From NCBI GenBank assembly GCA_000697355.1, contig JNEN01000910.1, forward strand, positions 1 through 62,471: 62,471 nt of DNA, written 5' to 3'. A model generated the notes under the pieces. That model was not told the origin of the DNA and made no database searches. It worked only from the letters and a program-made list of their open reading frames with translations. The stretch comes from Syncephalastrum monosporum B8922 (taxonomy: Eukaryota > Mucoromycota > Mucoromycetes > Mucorales > Syncephalastraceae). This document shows positions 49,488 through 61,102 of the stretch, piece after piece. The stretch's first letter is position 1. Every line of letters begins with the position of its first letter. The position numbers and the translations under genes are program-made.

Positions 49488-52400
49488 CTAGCGTGTGTCG
49501 GGCGTCACGTCAGCCACGTCAGCGATATCGCCCGTATCGCTTGACGCTTGAGCCTCCATCGAGCCCGGCTCCTCGTTCGTCGATTGGGTATCATGGGTGC
49601 TGTTATTTTCCTCTGGAGAGGGAGACGTGGCAACTGCACTTGTCTTGGGAGCATCATCTGTAACTTGGGCATCCTGCTGCACGGGAGCGGCATCAGGCTT
49701 CTTCTCATCTGCTAAAGTCTCCTCCTCAGCGGGTAAAGTACTGGACTCATCGTGTCCGCCTTTTGTCTCGACCTCTGTCGCGAGATCGACTGACTCCTGA
49801 CCAGAAGGTGGCTCAATCGCAAGCGCAGGATCCTTGACGTCCGACTCATCCATCTTTGCTACCTCCTCCATCTCCTCCATCTCCATTTCCTCTGTTGGCT
49901 GCTGCTGTTGCTGTAGATCCTCGTTGGCTGCCGCTCCCAATGATTCATCCATGTCGATTTCCCGTGGCTGATCCCTATCATTGTTAGTCGCATTCACCTC
50001 TTCGTTTGTTAAATCACGGGTCAGGTCGCGAAGTTCGTCATCGTCCGGAGCTTCCTCAAGATTCTCGTCCTCATCCAACTCGAGACCCTCAAATTCGTCA
50101 GCTGCTGTTGCTTTTGCTGCTGCTTCTGCTGCTTCTGCTGCTTCTGCTGCTTCTGATGTTTCTGCTGCTTCTGCTGTTGCTTCTGCTGTTGCTTCTGCTG
50201 TTGCTTCTGCTGTTGCTTCTGCTGTTGCTTCTGCTGGCGTTTCGTGAGTCTCGTTTTCTGTGGGAGCGGGAGCTGTCTCCTCAGCCAGCGCCATCACTGG
50301 AGAGGAGGAGGAGGTAGAAGTGTCAGGCTTATCAACCGCACCGGCTGACAAGTGTTCCAGAGACGCATCGAGGCCATCCTCGCCCAGTTTCTCATCCGAA
50401 ACACCCTGCTCTGCCATGACCTGATCATCATTGCCAATGAGAAATGCCTCTTCTTCGGTCAGATCAGACATTTCGGCAGAGGGCGTTGGGTGGTTTGACG
50501 CGGACTCTGGTATACCCAAACCTTCATTCAGGTCGCTGATACGTTGCTCGGCCGCTTGCTCGAGGACAGGCTCGGCAATAGGTTGTTTCTCGGTAACAGC
50601 GCCTTCGGAGGATTCGACAGCCTCGGCCATCTCTTCGTCAACGTGTACTGACTCACTACGTTTCTCCTCATCCGATGGCTTATCCGCGAGGGTATCCAGT
50701 TTTTCTGACTGTAGCTCCTCTTTAGCAGCAGGGGCCTCTGTGATCTGCTCAAGCCCGACCGCTGCTTCCGCATCGCGCTCGACAACGGTTTCCTGGTCCT
50801 GCGTCTCACCCAAAAGAGCTGTTTCCGATTCTTCCGACGGTGGTTCCTCGCGAATTACAGGGACTTCTGTGACCTGAGCGGGTTCGGCTATGTCTTCCGA
50901 ACCGCGCTCGACAACTGTCTCCTGAACCTGGGTCTCACCCAAAAGAGGCTCTTTTGATTCCTCCGACGGTGGTTCTTCGTGAAGTAGAGGGACTTCTGTG
51001 GTTTGAGCAGGCTCGGCCGTGTCTTCTGCGGTCGCTACAACTGCTTCCTGATCCTGCATCTCGCCCAGAAGAGCTTCCTCGCGTTCCTCCGACAGTGGTT
51101 CTTCGCGGGTGATGGAGGCCTCGAGAGGCTGTGGGGGCGTGGCCACCTCCTCCTCTGGGCCTACTTGGGGCTGTTCTTGTTCCTCTTCTGCCGTCATCTT
51201 TTGCTGCTCATGATCGGATGTCTCCTGGACAACCATGGATACCTCCTTTTCTCCCTCTTCACTCTTTTCTTCTTCTTCCTCTACAGATTCGCCCTTGAGC
51301 CGGCTGTTCATCATGGTGTCGAACTTGGAGAGCATCGCCTTGGAAGAACTCGCAATCTGGTCCTTTTGTTGCCTGTACCAAGCCAAGCGTGACTCCCTGT
51401 AGAGCGGAGAAGATTCGCGTTGCTGAAAGAGTGAGAAGTGCTCCTCGTGCATGATATCGCGCATCCATTCATAACCCGACAGAGGAGAGATGGAAGCAAT
51501 CGCGCTCTGTCGCGGTGAAGTGACCATGGCCGTATCGCGGTTCACCCATGCGCAGTAATCATGGTGTTCCAAGTTGGCGTGGAAGAAGAGCTGGCCATTG
51601 GCTTCGTTGTTCATGTGATTCTGCTCCAGAGGCAGACGCACACGACGGAAGCAGTGGTGGCATGCGAGAGCAACCACCTGGTTCTCTTGCAGAAGCTGCC
51701 AACCGTACATGGGCAGAATATAAGCTGTGAAAAGAATGGGGTCGATGGGTTCGCTCGCGAACGTGGTGTAGCCTGGTAAGTTTTCTGTCTTTCGAATAAA
51801 CGTATCAAGCGCTGCAAGATCATTATCGTGCTGCAGCATCACGTGTGAGTAAGTCACTGTATGGAGCAAAGTATCACAGAGTACACATACCAAGCCGTGA
51901 CGAATGTGGGGTAAAAGATCCCTGTGAGCGATCATCTTGTGCGCCTGGCTTGTGATGAAATTCAGCGCTTCCGAATGCGTGCGGATTGGGAACGCATAGA
52001 TACCACCTATAAACGGGAAATAGCGTGAGCAAACGTGATGGCACTCAATCCTACAACTCAGCACCATACCTATACAGGCATTATCCCTCCAGTAGCAACC
52101 CTTCTCGTGGCACGTGGTGAGGCTTTCTTTATACTTTTGTACAATGCGCTCGTCTAGAAATGGATAAAAAGAAGACATGAGTACATGAGGAGGACAACAG
52201 ACATGTGTATTTGGAAGGCTTACATTGTTTCAGTTCATTCGAGGGAAGGACGATGATATAGTTTTCGCCTTTGCATTGATCACACACAAGGCGAGACACG
52301 TGGTTATTACTGATCCGACCTGAGTCTCGAAAGCCATGCATAGCGCACTCAAGAGCGCTGACCGGACGGCGCCGCAGGATAAAATCAAGTGAAAATGACC

Positions 52401-52708
52401 TCAGACGGTCGAAGAAAGCGTCGCGATTGTGAGACAATCGCTCTTGCTTAAAATCAGGAAGACTCGCAACAGCATCACCGGAAAAGCTCAATTTGCGCCG
52501 TTTTTGTCTACAATGGAGGTGAGTATGCAGAAGAAAAAGAGCTTGCATGTCAGACTTACGTCTCTGAAAGATCGGATGGCGCAGCCGTCGTCAGGCGTCG
52601 TTTCAAGAGACCCTTTTCAGTTCGGATCCTTGACGTCAACGCCTGAAGATCGTTGCAAGCGTCCAAAAGACGATTGGTGTTGGTACAAAGGGGGGATTCT
52701 GTGCTCAT
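49488..52708 (-). CDS. ZC3HC1/NIPA-like C3HC zinc-finger protein
   Basis: Likely a nuclear basket protein; human ZC3HC1 and yeast Pml39 dock at nuclear pores. Exons 52560..52708, 52224..52507, 52070..52153, 51891..52006, 49488..51830 give 991 aa. The first zinc module contains SALECAMHGFRD, LVCDQC and CHEKGCYW; the Rsm1-like second module has CHHCFRRVRLPLE and FHANLEHHDYCAW with its Cys/His ligands. The start ATG at 52708 gives MSTESPLCTNTNRLL. The C-terminal 600 residues are disordered and very acidic, with about 45-residue imperfect repeats (EEPPSEES...LLGETQ) and an AEAT tetrapeptide array. This tail is much longer than in human ZC3HC1 (502 aa). Zinc-finger assignment is good; the pore role is inferred from the family. 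Confidence 0.85.
50103..50235 (-). repeat. Coding minisatellite for (AEAT)n and (AE)n
   Basis: GC-rich 12-mer units read on the minus strand as Ala-Glu-Ala-Thr, about five in tandem, followed by GCAGAA-type units for Ala-Glu-Ala. Located in the disordered tail of the ZC3HC1-like gene. Confidence 0.88.
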
Positions 52709-52902
52709 GGAATGGACAGAGAAATTGGGAGAAAGAAGAGGAAAAAAAAAAACGAAAAAGGATGAAAATTGGCTGCGGCTGGCCTAAAATAAGTGATGAC
52801 GACCTCGCTCAACAAATAGGGCGTCTCCATTTTTTCCTGGTGTCACATTCACATACATCCTGCTTTTGTCCAAAGAAGACGCAGTAGCTTATTCCCATGG
52901 TC

Positions 52903-53766
52903 ATGTCGAATGTGCCTCTCTGGATTAAGGGCTGGTTCTTTGCCAGCTCTCTTCTCGTGCTCTGGGTATTGCTTCGAGACGCGTTTCAGTCTTTAAAGAG
53001 AAACTCACAAGAAAAGGTGCTGTTCTTTTGTTGCAGGACGCGGGCTACTGCTTGCTGAGGTAAGGAACGACTCATTCGCAGGTCTTTGCCTCTTGGCCAT
53101 TCGCTTACTCGAAGGACGGTATGCGTGTATAAAGACCCCATAGCATGGAAGGTGGGAAATGGAATTTTCTATGGCGACCTTACATTTTATATGCCAAGGT
53201 AAAACCCTAACCCCCTCTTCTAGAATCACGCCTGTTTGCTAACCCGTGCGTGCACAGATTGACTATTTCTATGGCCTTCCCGCCTACGAGGCCCACGATG
53301 GCTTTACCGGTGCCCAAGGTGAGAACTGGCTTGAGCCTTATGCGTATTATTATTCATACTGAGTTGGGTGGGTATAGCATTCATGAATCTGATCGAAACC
53401 GCTCTCAACTTTCTGTACCTGGCCATGGTGTCTGCCCAGAAGCCCATCGGTCAGGCCAACCTCGTCGGCTTCTCGGCTGCCATCCTCACCACAGCCAAGA
53501 CCGTACTCTACTGGCTTGTGGAATGGTTTAGCGGCATGCAGCACACCGGGCACAACACCCCGTCCGACTTCTTGATCCTGTGGGTCGTAAGTGCATTCAT
53601 CCCCTGCACAAGCTGAAATCATGGGCTCAGTCTTTTTTTCTCCCTTTCACTGTTCCATTAGATCCCCAATGGTGCGTGGATTGTTGCGCCGACTATCATC
53701 GCCTGGGTCCTCGGCCGGGATTTGTTTGCGCGACTCCAAGATCAGCCGCGAGCCAAGCAGCAGTAG
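52903..53766 (+). CDS. EBP-like EXPERA-domain membrane protein
   Basis: Four-span ER membrane protein related to emopamil-binding protein, the animal and plant sterol delta8-delta7 isomerase. Exons 52903..52965, 53037..53059, 53144..53198, 53258..53318, 53378..53586, 53662..53766 give 171 aa; an ATG two codons earlier (52897) is also possible. Span 1 is WFFASSLLVLWDAGYCLL. The block SMEGGKWNFLWRPYILYAK leads to DYFYGLPAYEAHDGFTGAQ, then FMNLIETALNFLYLAMV, where Glu74 aligns with a catalytic Glu of EBP. TVLYWLVEWFSG and GHNTPSDFLILWVIPNGAW (Asn140) match the third and fourth EBP spans. Related proteins occur in many fungi without assigned function. Isomerase activity is not proven, because fungi normally use the unrelated Erg2. 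Confidence 0.75.
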
Positions 53767-55097
53767 CTCTCTATTTGATTCGTTAGCATTGACCCATTCG
53801 GTGTACGATTCACAATGCACTAATATACCAGATAGCCTCCTCCAGCTATAGTATGTACTTTTTTGAATGCCATCTCGTGCTTTTGAGATGTATTGTATTG
53901 GAAGAATGGGGGAAAAGGGTCAAGTAGCCGCTCTTTCGCATCACCATCATCCCTGTGCGACGTTTTTTTTTTTTAATCCGTATACGCCATTGTTATCCAT
54001 CCTGTTATCATGCTAATAGATGGTTATTAAGGTGATCGCTGATATGGATTTACGATACGAATGGATTAGAGGAATACATACATGTTTCTAGAGACAATAT
54101 AAAGGATACATCAGCTGGGCCCTGGTTGCTGCGCATGCTTCGATTTGACTGATCAACGCAAGGTGTTGATCCGGGCGTAGGGCTGCAGTAGGGGCCCAGA
54201 CGAAGACAGAACAGTCGAAATGATTCCTGTAAAGTGGCAAGATTGACTTGTCTATGGACCAACCAGTCCTAATATATGAATGCACCAGGCCTTGGTGTTC
54301 ACACCTCGCTTCGGGCTTTGTACACTATTCTGGCTTTTGGTTTATTCACCGCATGCAGACGGCATTGACAGTGGCAAATACATTAGTACTTGGTTGCATG
54401 AGCATGAATACGTTCTGATAGGTCCCACTGGTATGGTTTGTTCTTCTTGGTTCTCTGGCACACCTCGCACGGTGACTATCCCTATAAAGTGTTCATACCA
54501 ATTTGGGGGGGGGGATGTTGTTATACTGAAAGGATACAGGGCGCCTTGGTCATCATCAGGTGGTATGCATGCTCTACCTTGTTTAGGGTAGTTGTTGGCG
54601 CAAGGGGGCCATACTCCCCGACAGACCGCAGATCTAACGTATCTTTGATGGATGTCAGTCAGTCTAGTACTTAAACAGGTTGAGATGACAAGACGAAGGG
54701 ATCACAAGAAAATATCCTGTGCGTAAAATAAAAGTTTTTGGATCAAGTCAATGAAAGTGTATGTTTATCAGTAAGTAGTGCTGGTTTGTAGTGCCCTATG
54801 CAGAGTGTATGCAAAAGTAGGTAGGCGAAGTTGAGTCGTGTGTGTACATAAACTAGCCATAAAGTTGGCATGCTGGTGGCACAGACACACACAGACACAC
54901 ACATGCGCGCTGCGAGGCTTGATACAAAGCGGGATGGGGTATTCCAAGCAAATTCCCATGATAACTTCTATAGATTTCTAAAACTGGTCTCGCGCTGTGC
55001 GTTGTCTCGACATGTCTCACTAACTTGTAACTTCTTTTTTTTTTTTTCTTTTTTTCGTCTGAATAAATTATTGCTTCTCTTTCTATTTTCTTCAAAC
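53767..55097. other. Intergenic, 1.3 kb, WC-2 promoter side
   Basis: AT-rich with a G9 run near 54511. The open frame 54280..54591 (+) has no domain. A T-rich tract (55035-55055) lies shortly before the next start codon. Confidence 0.5.
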
Positions 55098-56179
55098 ATG
55101 TCGGCAGAAGAACTCCAGCAGCAAGTCTCGTATGCACTCCAGACGAGAGGCGTGCAGCCAGTGAGCAGCACCAAGCCAGGCGGCTCTGACTTTACGCGAC
55201 GCAAGAACTGGTCCCAGAATGTGCTGGATGAGTTGCGCGATCTGGTGATTGTGCTCAGCAGCGACTTCAAGATCATCTTTTGCTCGGAAGCGTCGGTTGA
55301 GTTTCTCGGGTCCCCGCCTGCCGAGTTGAACGGCCACCTGGTCACAGAGTACATCCACGTCGACGACGTTGACAGCTTCTCGCGCGAGTTCCGCACTGCA
55401 CGTGACACAATGCAAGCCCTGCGCATCTATCACCGTGTCCAGCGCAAGGACGGCAACTACACTCTCATGGAAACCAACGGGCATTTCTACCGCAACGCCT
55501 TTATTGGGTCGATACGCAGGATCCCGACGGAGGCGTCGCGTGCGATGGACTCCTTTTTGGATCTCAAGGTCGAAAACGAGCAGCTCAAGCAGCGTCTGGC
55601 TCACCTCAAGGAAGAACAGCAAAAGCAAGCCGAGGAAGAAGGAGAGGGAGAGGAAGACGAAGACGAGGGTCTGGCTCGGCCGGTGCCAGCCCAGGAAGAA
55701 CAAGCTCCGCTTTTCACCATGGGCGAAGAGGCAGCGCCCTTTGTGTATACACCTGGTATCGCCATGTCGTACGACATCTCGCAGAGTCTGGAGATGTTTA
55801 CGGGTTTGCACTACGACATGGGCGAGCGCTCGAAGGGCATCTCGCTGGGTCTGGAGGGCGACTTGACGACCGTGCCACCGGAAACCCGTCTGCCTACTGT
55901 CATTGGTCCTGTCGATCGTCAGCCAGCGCCGGACGCGCCTTCTTCCTCGGCAGACGAGCCGCAGATCCGTGGAAAGAAGAAGAAGCTCGACACGACTGAA
56001 CCCAACATCTGCACCGACTGCGGCACCACCCAATCTCCTGAATGGCGTAAAGGTCCTCAGGGTCCCAAGACGTAAGGCATACGAACAATGCAATGCAAAT
56101 AGGAATGCTTATATCTGACATTTGTGTTAGGCTCTGCAATGCGTGTGGCCTACGCTGGTCCAAGTCGAATCGCAAGTAG
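55098..56179 (+). CDS. White-collar-2 type PAS-GATA transcription factor
   Basis: DNA-binding partner of the WC-1 blue-light receptor in fungi. Exons 55098..56071 and 56131..56179 give 340 aa. A single PAS domain covers about residues 45-135 (LVIVLSSDFKIIFCSEASVE... YIHVDDVDSFSREFR), without the flavin-binding Cys motif of LOV domains. A coiled coil with Glu-rich tail follows. A GATA zinc finger, CTDC-X18-CNAC, begins at about residue 312; the intron falls inside the finger loop. The 18-residue loop is the WC-2/plant type. The protein stops nine residues after the last Cys (GLRWSKSNRK), so the basic region that normally follows is short. A nuclear-localising KKKK patch precedes the finger. 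Several WC-2 copies are common in Mucorales, so the exact paralogue is open. Confidence 0.92.
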
Positions 56180-56647
56180 GCTGACCACGCTCCAGCCAAA
56201 GTCAAGGACCAAAGACACACAAAAAAAAAAAAAAAAGAAGCATGCATGAAAAACAGATACCCGTTTTTACCACACCACGTACCACACATATTTGCTTGTT
56301 TTTGGAGGACATGTATTGCAAGAGTATAGCGAACGATAGCATAAAAATAGCAGTTAATTTTTTTTACCTCTTTCTTTTTGCATGATTGAAGAAAAATAAA
56401 CGCATCGGCGACGGGCGTAGTTGCGAAATAGAATGGAATACTGCACAATGCAGGGAGACGAAGAAGACCGATGCGTCTCGGTTAGGGATATCACATGACG
56501 GGAATTGCGTGTGGAGGCCAAAGCGAGCGTGTGGGGGGCCATCGCAGCGGGCAAGAGGACATCCTTATGCGGGGAAGGTTGAATCGCCGACAGAGCGTAT
56601 AAGTACAAGTTGGCTCTTCTTGTGGTGAACTGGGATCTCTCAATGCC

Positions 56648-59600
56648 ATGCACAGGACAGGACCGCCTCACGCCAGTAGTCCTTCCACGCCCTCTGCTAC
56701 GCCTCTCCCTTCGTCTTCTTCTGTGCGCAACTCGAAACTAGACCATATTATACAGGTAGTTCTTACGCTTGGCTAGCTCAATCCGACCTGATCAGTTATT
56801 CATTCATTCATTCATTCATTCATCCGCGTATCCATCCATGGATAACCCACACCATCCCCTGCTGCAGAACTTCTACACAAAGACGGCCCAGATCATTCTC
56901 CAGGCCCGCCTCAACCTCGACGACGCCTCGACGACCCAGCCCTCCCAGCCACCACCACAGCAGCAACGCCCCACCACGCGCAAACTCAACAAATGGGTTA
57001 GCATACATACATAGCATATATACAATGCAGTGGACCTTATCAGCTTCGACGGTGTTGGCTTACCCTACTCTACACTGCATCTAGTTCAACCTCGTGACCC
57101 AGGATATGGAGCCGCTCCGCGAAGAGCTCCGGTACTGGCGGTCGCTGGCCATCCGCGCCGCCGACGAAGAGCCGCCGCCCTTGATGATCGAGATTTATCT
57201 CGACACGTCTCAGCTGACCCGCACCCAGACCCTCCTGCTCGCCGACCGCCAGCACCAGCACCTGCACAGGATCAACACCTCCTCCTACCTCGTCGACCGC
57301 TCTTCACGAACGGACCGCATCGTCCTCGAGCGCTGGACCCTGCCTCTCAGGTACAGACACATTACACGTCGTACGCCTTGCCTTGTCTTAACACGTCGCA
57401 TCGATAAATTCTCGCATACATAGCCACCCGCTGCCGGACCACGCCGTCGACCTGCCCAATCTCTATAAGCGCTCCATTGTCTTTTTCCGGGCGCTTTACG
57501 CCTACGTAAGACTCCTACCCGCACACGCCCTTTTCAGACGTCTTCGCAACTCGGGATCGTCGTGCGGCCTCACCCTCGGCTACAGGCTCACGTCCGCCCC
57601 ACGGCATTCCGAAGGCGAAGTCCCGCTCGGTATGAAAAGGAAAACCACGGATGATCATTGGAGTGCAACGCGTTCTCATGAGACACTAATTGATAGAGCA
57701 ACCCGCCGTCGATGGAGAGAATTTTGAATTGCTCTCTTACCGCTTTTCGGACGTGGTGACCCCGCTTGGGTAATTCAAAAAGGAAAGAGCCTCGCCATAC
57801 GTGGAAACTCATGATACCACTCTACAGGACGTTCAAGATGCAGGTCCATTATCGCAATCAGTGCGATTTCCGCACAGAAGACGCCGAGCGGGACCTGAGT
57901 GCGCGCATGATTGACATGGACGAGCATTATTTCACCCCCACGATGGCCAAGCACAGTCAGGCGGAGGACGTGTTCAGTACACGCACGCGTAGCTACATGA
58001 ACGAAGGCCCACACGAACGACCCGAGGTAGTATGAGGAAAAGACGGGCTTGCGCTTGCGAAGGGAGTCTGAACTCACCCGACTCTCTAGACGTCCCAGGC
58101 ACAGGAGGAAGAGTATAGGCGGAAAAGCATGGATTATTGCTCAGATCCACGGGAGCTGCTGCATCAGCGGCAGCGACAGCTCAGCCTCACCCCACGCCAC
58201 TCCGTGTCGCCCATGAGTCGGGCCATGAGCAAAGCATCGCAGCCAACGTCGTCGATGGCCGCCGATAGCACGCCCCGCCGTATTTCAGCACCTCACATGT
58301 CGCCCTTCAAATCGCCCTCGCTGTCCTCGTCGCCGCAAGCCGAAGCCATTCGTAAGTTTTGGGGAACCATGACTGGAGGAGAGGAGGCTCACCCTTCGTG
58401 TTGTGTTGGTACATCCAGTGGCCAATGTCAAGCCGCAGCCCTCGCCCAGCGAGCGGGTCCGTTCGTCAAACATCGACATCAGCGGGTCCGTTAGTGGCGG
58501 CAGTAGTGGGGGCCGCAAGATTGAGTTCTCGCCGAGTTTTGATAAGATCCGCGAACGCAACAGCCCGTCCCGGACCGAATCAACCTTGTTCAACACGGCC
58601 CGGCGACTGTCGCGTGCGAGCGACCACAGCTCGCTCAACATTGTCAGCGTAGGTGAACAGTGGCGCGCGTGCTAGGCTCGTTGTTCTGAGAATACTCATG
58701 GCAAGCGCCTATTGCCTCTCTCTCTGTGTGTGTATATAGAGTTCCTCGGATGATCCTGATTTGGAAGAATTCGTACGTTTTGCAGCGACCCAACCCGAAC
58801 TCAAGCTGTTTCGCGGCCAACGGCTGTCAGACACGCCGCCCTCGCCTGAAGGCGGTCTCGGCGCGAGCACTGATCCGAGTGCGTCCATCTACAAATCCAA
58901 GGTAAATCGCAAGCAAATGTGCGAGTTATGATAAGACGCATGGAAGCTGACACGACTTAAGCGGCTGCTCAGTCATTTTCGCAACCTCAAAGACACACAC
59001 AACACGCTGTCCGAGAGCATGTCGAGCAGCATGATGCAGCCTCAGCGGAGGGCGAGCTCCTCCTACGGCTCGTCCACGTCCTCACACAAGCACGCGTCTT
59101 CGCCGAGCGTGTCCTCCCCGTTGGCGGCCTCGCCCGACCGGCATAGCCCACACCATCGGCGCTTCATGTCAACCCAGTTTGCGATGGAGAAGCAAGACGC
59201 GCCGACGGAGCGTGGGCCCTCTAGCTGTCCTTCCGCGCCGCACCGACTCGATCACTATCCTACGACCTCCTCCACATGGTACGAACCTCTCACGGCGCCG
59301 ACGGCCGCAGCAACGTCTGCAGCGACCACCCGCACCACCCATACCACCCATACCACCACCAACACCAACACCACCAACGCCGCCGTCGCATGCTATGACG
59401 CGCCCTACAGCACGGGCCAGGGACGGCCCGCGGAAGATGATGACGATTCGCTCGTGTTCAACATGAGCGAGCTCGGATGCGAAACCCACCCGCCGCCAAA
59501 GCCACCCCCACCCGAGGAGGCCTCGGCTTCACGACCCACCTTGACGTCCCAAGCGTACGAAGAAACGACGAGCCCTGTACTGCACCAGCCGCTGACGGCG

Positions 59601-59687
59601 GCTGCTTATAATACCCGCGATTATGCGCGTCGCCTTGCTCTGATTGCCGAAGCCAACCGTCAAGAGGAAGAGCACAAGAACCAATAA
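56648..59687 (+). CDS. ATG13: Autophagy protein Atg13
   Basis: Regulatory subunit of the Atg1 kinase complex that starts autophagosome formation; TOR phosphorylates it in yeast. Ten exons: 56648..56755, 56868..56996, 57085..57350, 57424..57629, 57697..57769, 57828..58026, 58090..58351, 58419..58648, 58740..58901, 58962..59687, giving 786 aa. The HORMA domain begins at KLDHIIQNFYTKTAQIILQA and continues through LTRTQTLLLADRQ, RIVLERWTLPL, PNLYKRSIVFFRALYAYVRLLP and CGLTLGYRLT to FKMQVHYRNQCDFR. The remaining 480 residues are disordered and rich in Ser, SP and basic sites, as in other Atg13 proteins, with DPDLEEFVRF as a short helix likely to bind a partner. The second of two overlapping ATGs (56648) is in frame. 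Confidence 0.92.
56798..56823. repeat. (ATTC)n microsatellite in an Atg13 intron
   Basis: Six tandem ATTC units inside the first intron of the Atg13 gene, between donor and branch region. Confidence 0.92.
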
Positions 59688-60705
59688 AGGCCCCTCAATT
59701 TTTTTTTCTGGGAAATAAAGACGATCGCTGTCGAATGAATGAATACACGCTCTCTTCTCTGAAACATGCTGTACCTTTTTTTTTTTTTCATTTTTGGTTT
59801 TTTTCATTGTGTGTCACGTCATATAGCGACCTACGCTGACGCCTGTGATTTATCAGTGTGGTACGACGTTGGACCAAATTACGAGATGTATACAATCGGG
59901 TTAGGTCTCATGGCCTGTGACATCCGGGATTGATAGAAGCGTAGCTTATAGTAATTTGCTTTTCTAGTCGGAAACAGACACACACCCACAAAGAGAGAGA
60001 GAGAGGGAGAGAGAAAGCAAGGGAACCAGGGTTGTAGGTATATCGATTATCAAGGGAAGATGGAGTTATGCATCTGCCAACAGTGATGACACGTGAGTCC
60101 GTGCACGCCACTTTATTTTTATGTTATGTTGCCACCGACGCACAAGCCGTGTTACTGCACAGCCCACGCCTTATCCCGGTGTCCAAGGAACTACGTGGGC
60201 TCTTCATGGGCGTAATGCACCGTGCATAGCCAACAGGAGAGATGCGGGATCTAAGGCTCCCTTTTTCTTGTCTCCGTTAGAAAAACAAGATCTCCTAAAA
60301 ATATATTCCTTGGGTTGCGGACCTCACATTATCATGTACGTACGTACGCACAGATGGCCCATGCCACGTCATCTTTTTTTACCATCTTGGCAACACGAAA
60401 AGAGGGAAGATAACAACAAGAAGTGTCCATAGAGCACGCGCATAGAGGCTCGAGAGCGGTAGCCTGGGACGATGGAGAAAAAGAACGAGGGGTGGTCCTT
60501 GGGTTGCGATGGACTTTGTTGTCTTTCTTTACAACATTTTTGGTGTGTTGAGGAAGGGAAGAAACCTCCCCAACCACCAATCAAGTGATTGGGTGCGCGG
60601 CCGTATTTTTCGAATTCGGGATTTTACTTTTTCTCTTCTTCTCTCCAAACGCACCAGCAGCAAGCTGCCCAAGCAGACCAAGAAATCAACAAGGAAGTAA
60701 TCATC
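59688..60705. other. Intergenic, 1 kb, PP2C promoter
   Basis: Contains a T run (59777-59790), a GA tract (59991-60018) and a CGTA repeat (60335-60348). No gene is supported. Confidence 0.5.
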
Positions 60706-61071
60706 ATGGGTCAAACACTGTCCGAGCCCGTTACCACCAAAGAGTCCTCCGAGGGTCAAGATACCCGTGTTATCTATGGTGCATCTTCCATGCAAGGCTG
60801 GCGCATCTGTACGTATACAATCTGTCATTATCGCTGTTATTACATGACAAACGCGTAGCATCCCCATGACTTGGTCTTGTGGGATGGCCAACTTGCGCCA
60901 TGCATCAACACAGATGGGTCTGATCTTTTGTTTCTTCTTTTTCTTTTCTCAATGTTAGCCATGGAGGATGCGCACACGACGATCCCCGAGTACAAGAACA
61001 CGGGCGCGAGTTTCTTTGCTGTTTTTGATGGCCATGGCGGTAAGATAGACGAAGAAGAGAAAGGAAGCGAT

Positions 61072-61102
<31 letters not shown>

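Noticed and set aside
50006..50317. Plus-strand frame of poly-Leu
   Set aside because: It is the antisense reading of the Ala/Glu repeat of the ZC3HC1-like gene, not a membrane protein.
53350..53622. Minus-strand frame over the EBP-like gene
   Set aside because: It mirrors the membrane spans of the plus-strand gene and has no start or domain of its own.
55092..56093. Minus-strand frame of 333 codons
   Set aside because: Antisense shadow of the PAS-GATA gene, whose domains are unmistakable.
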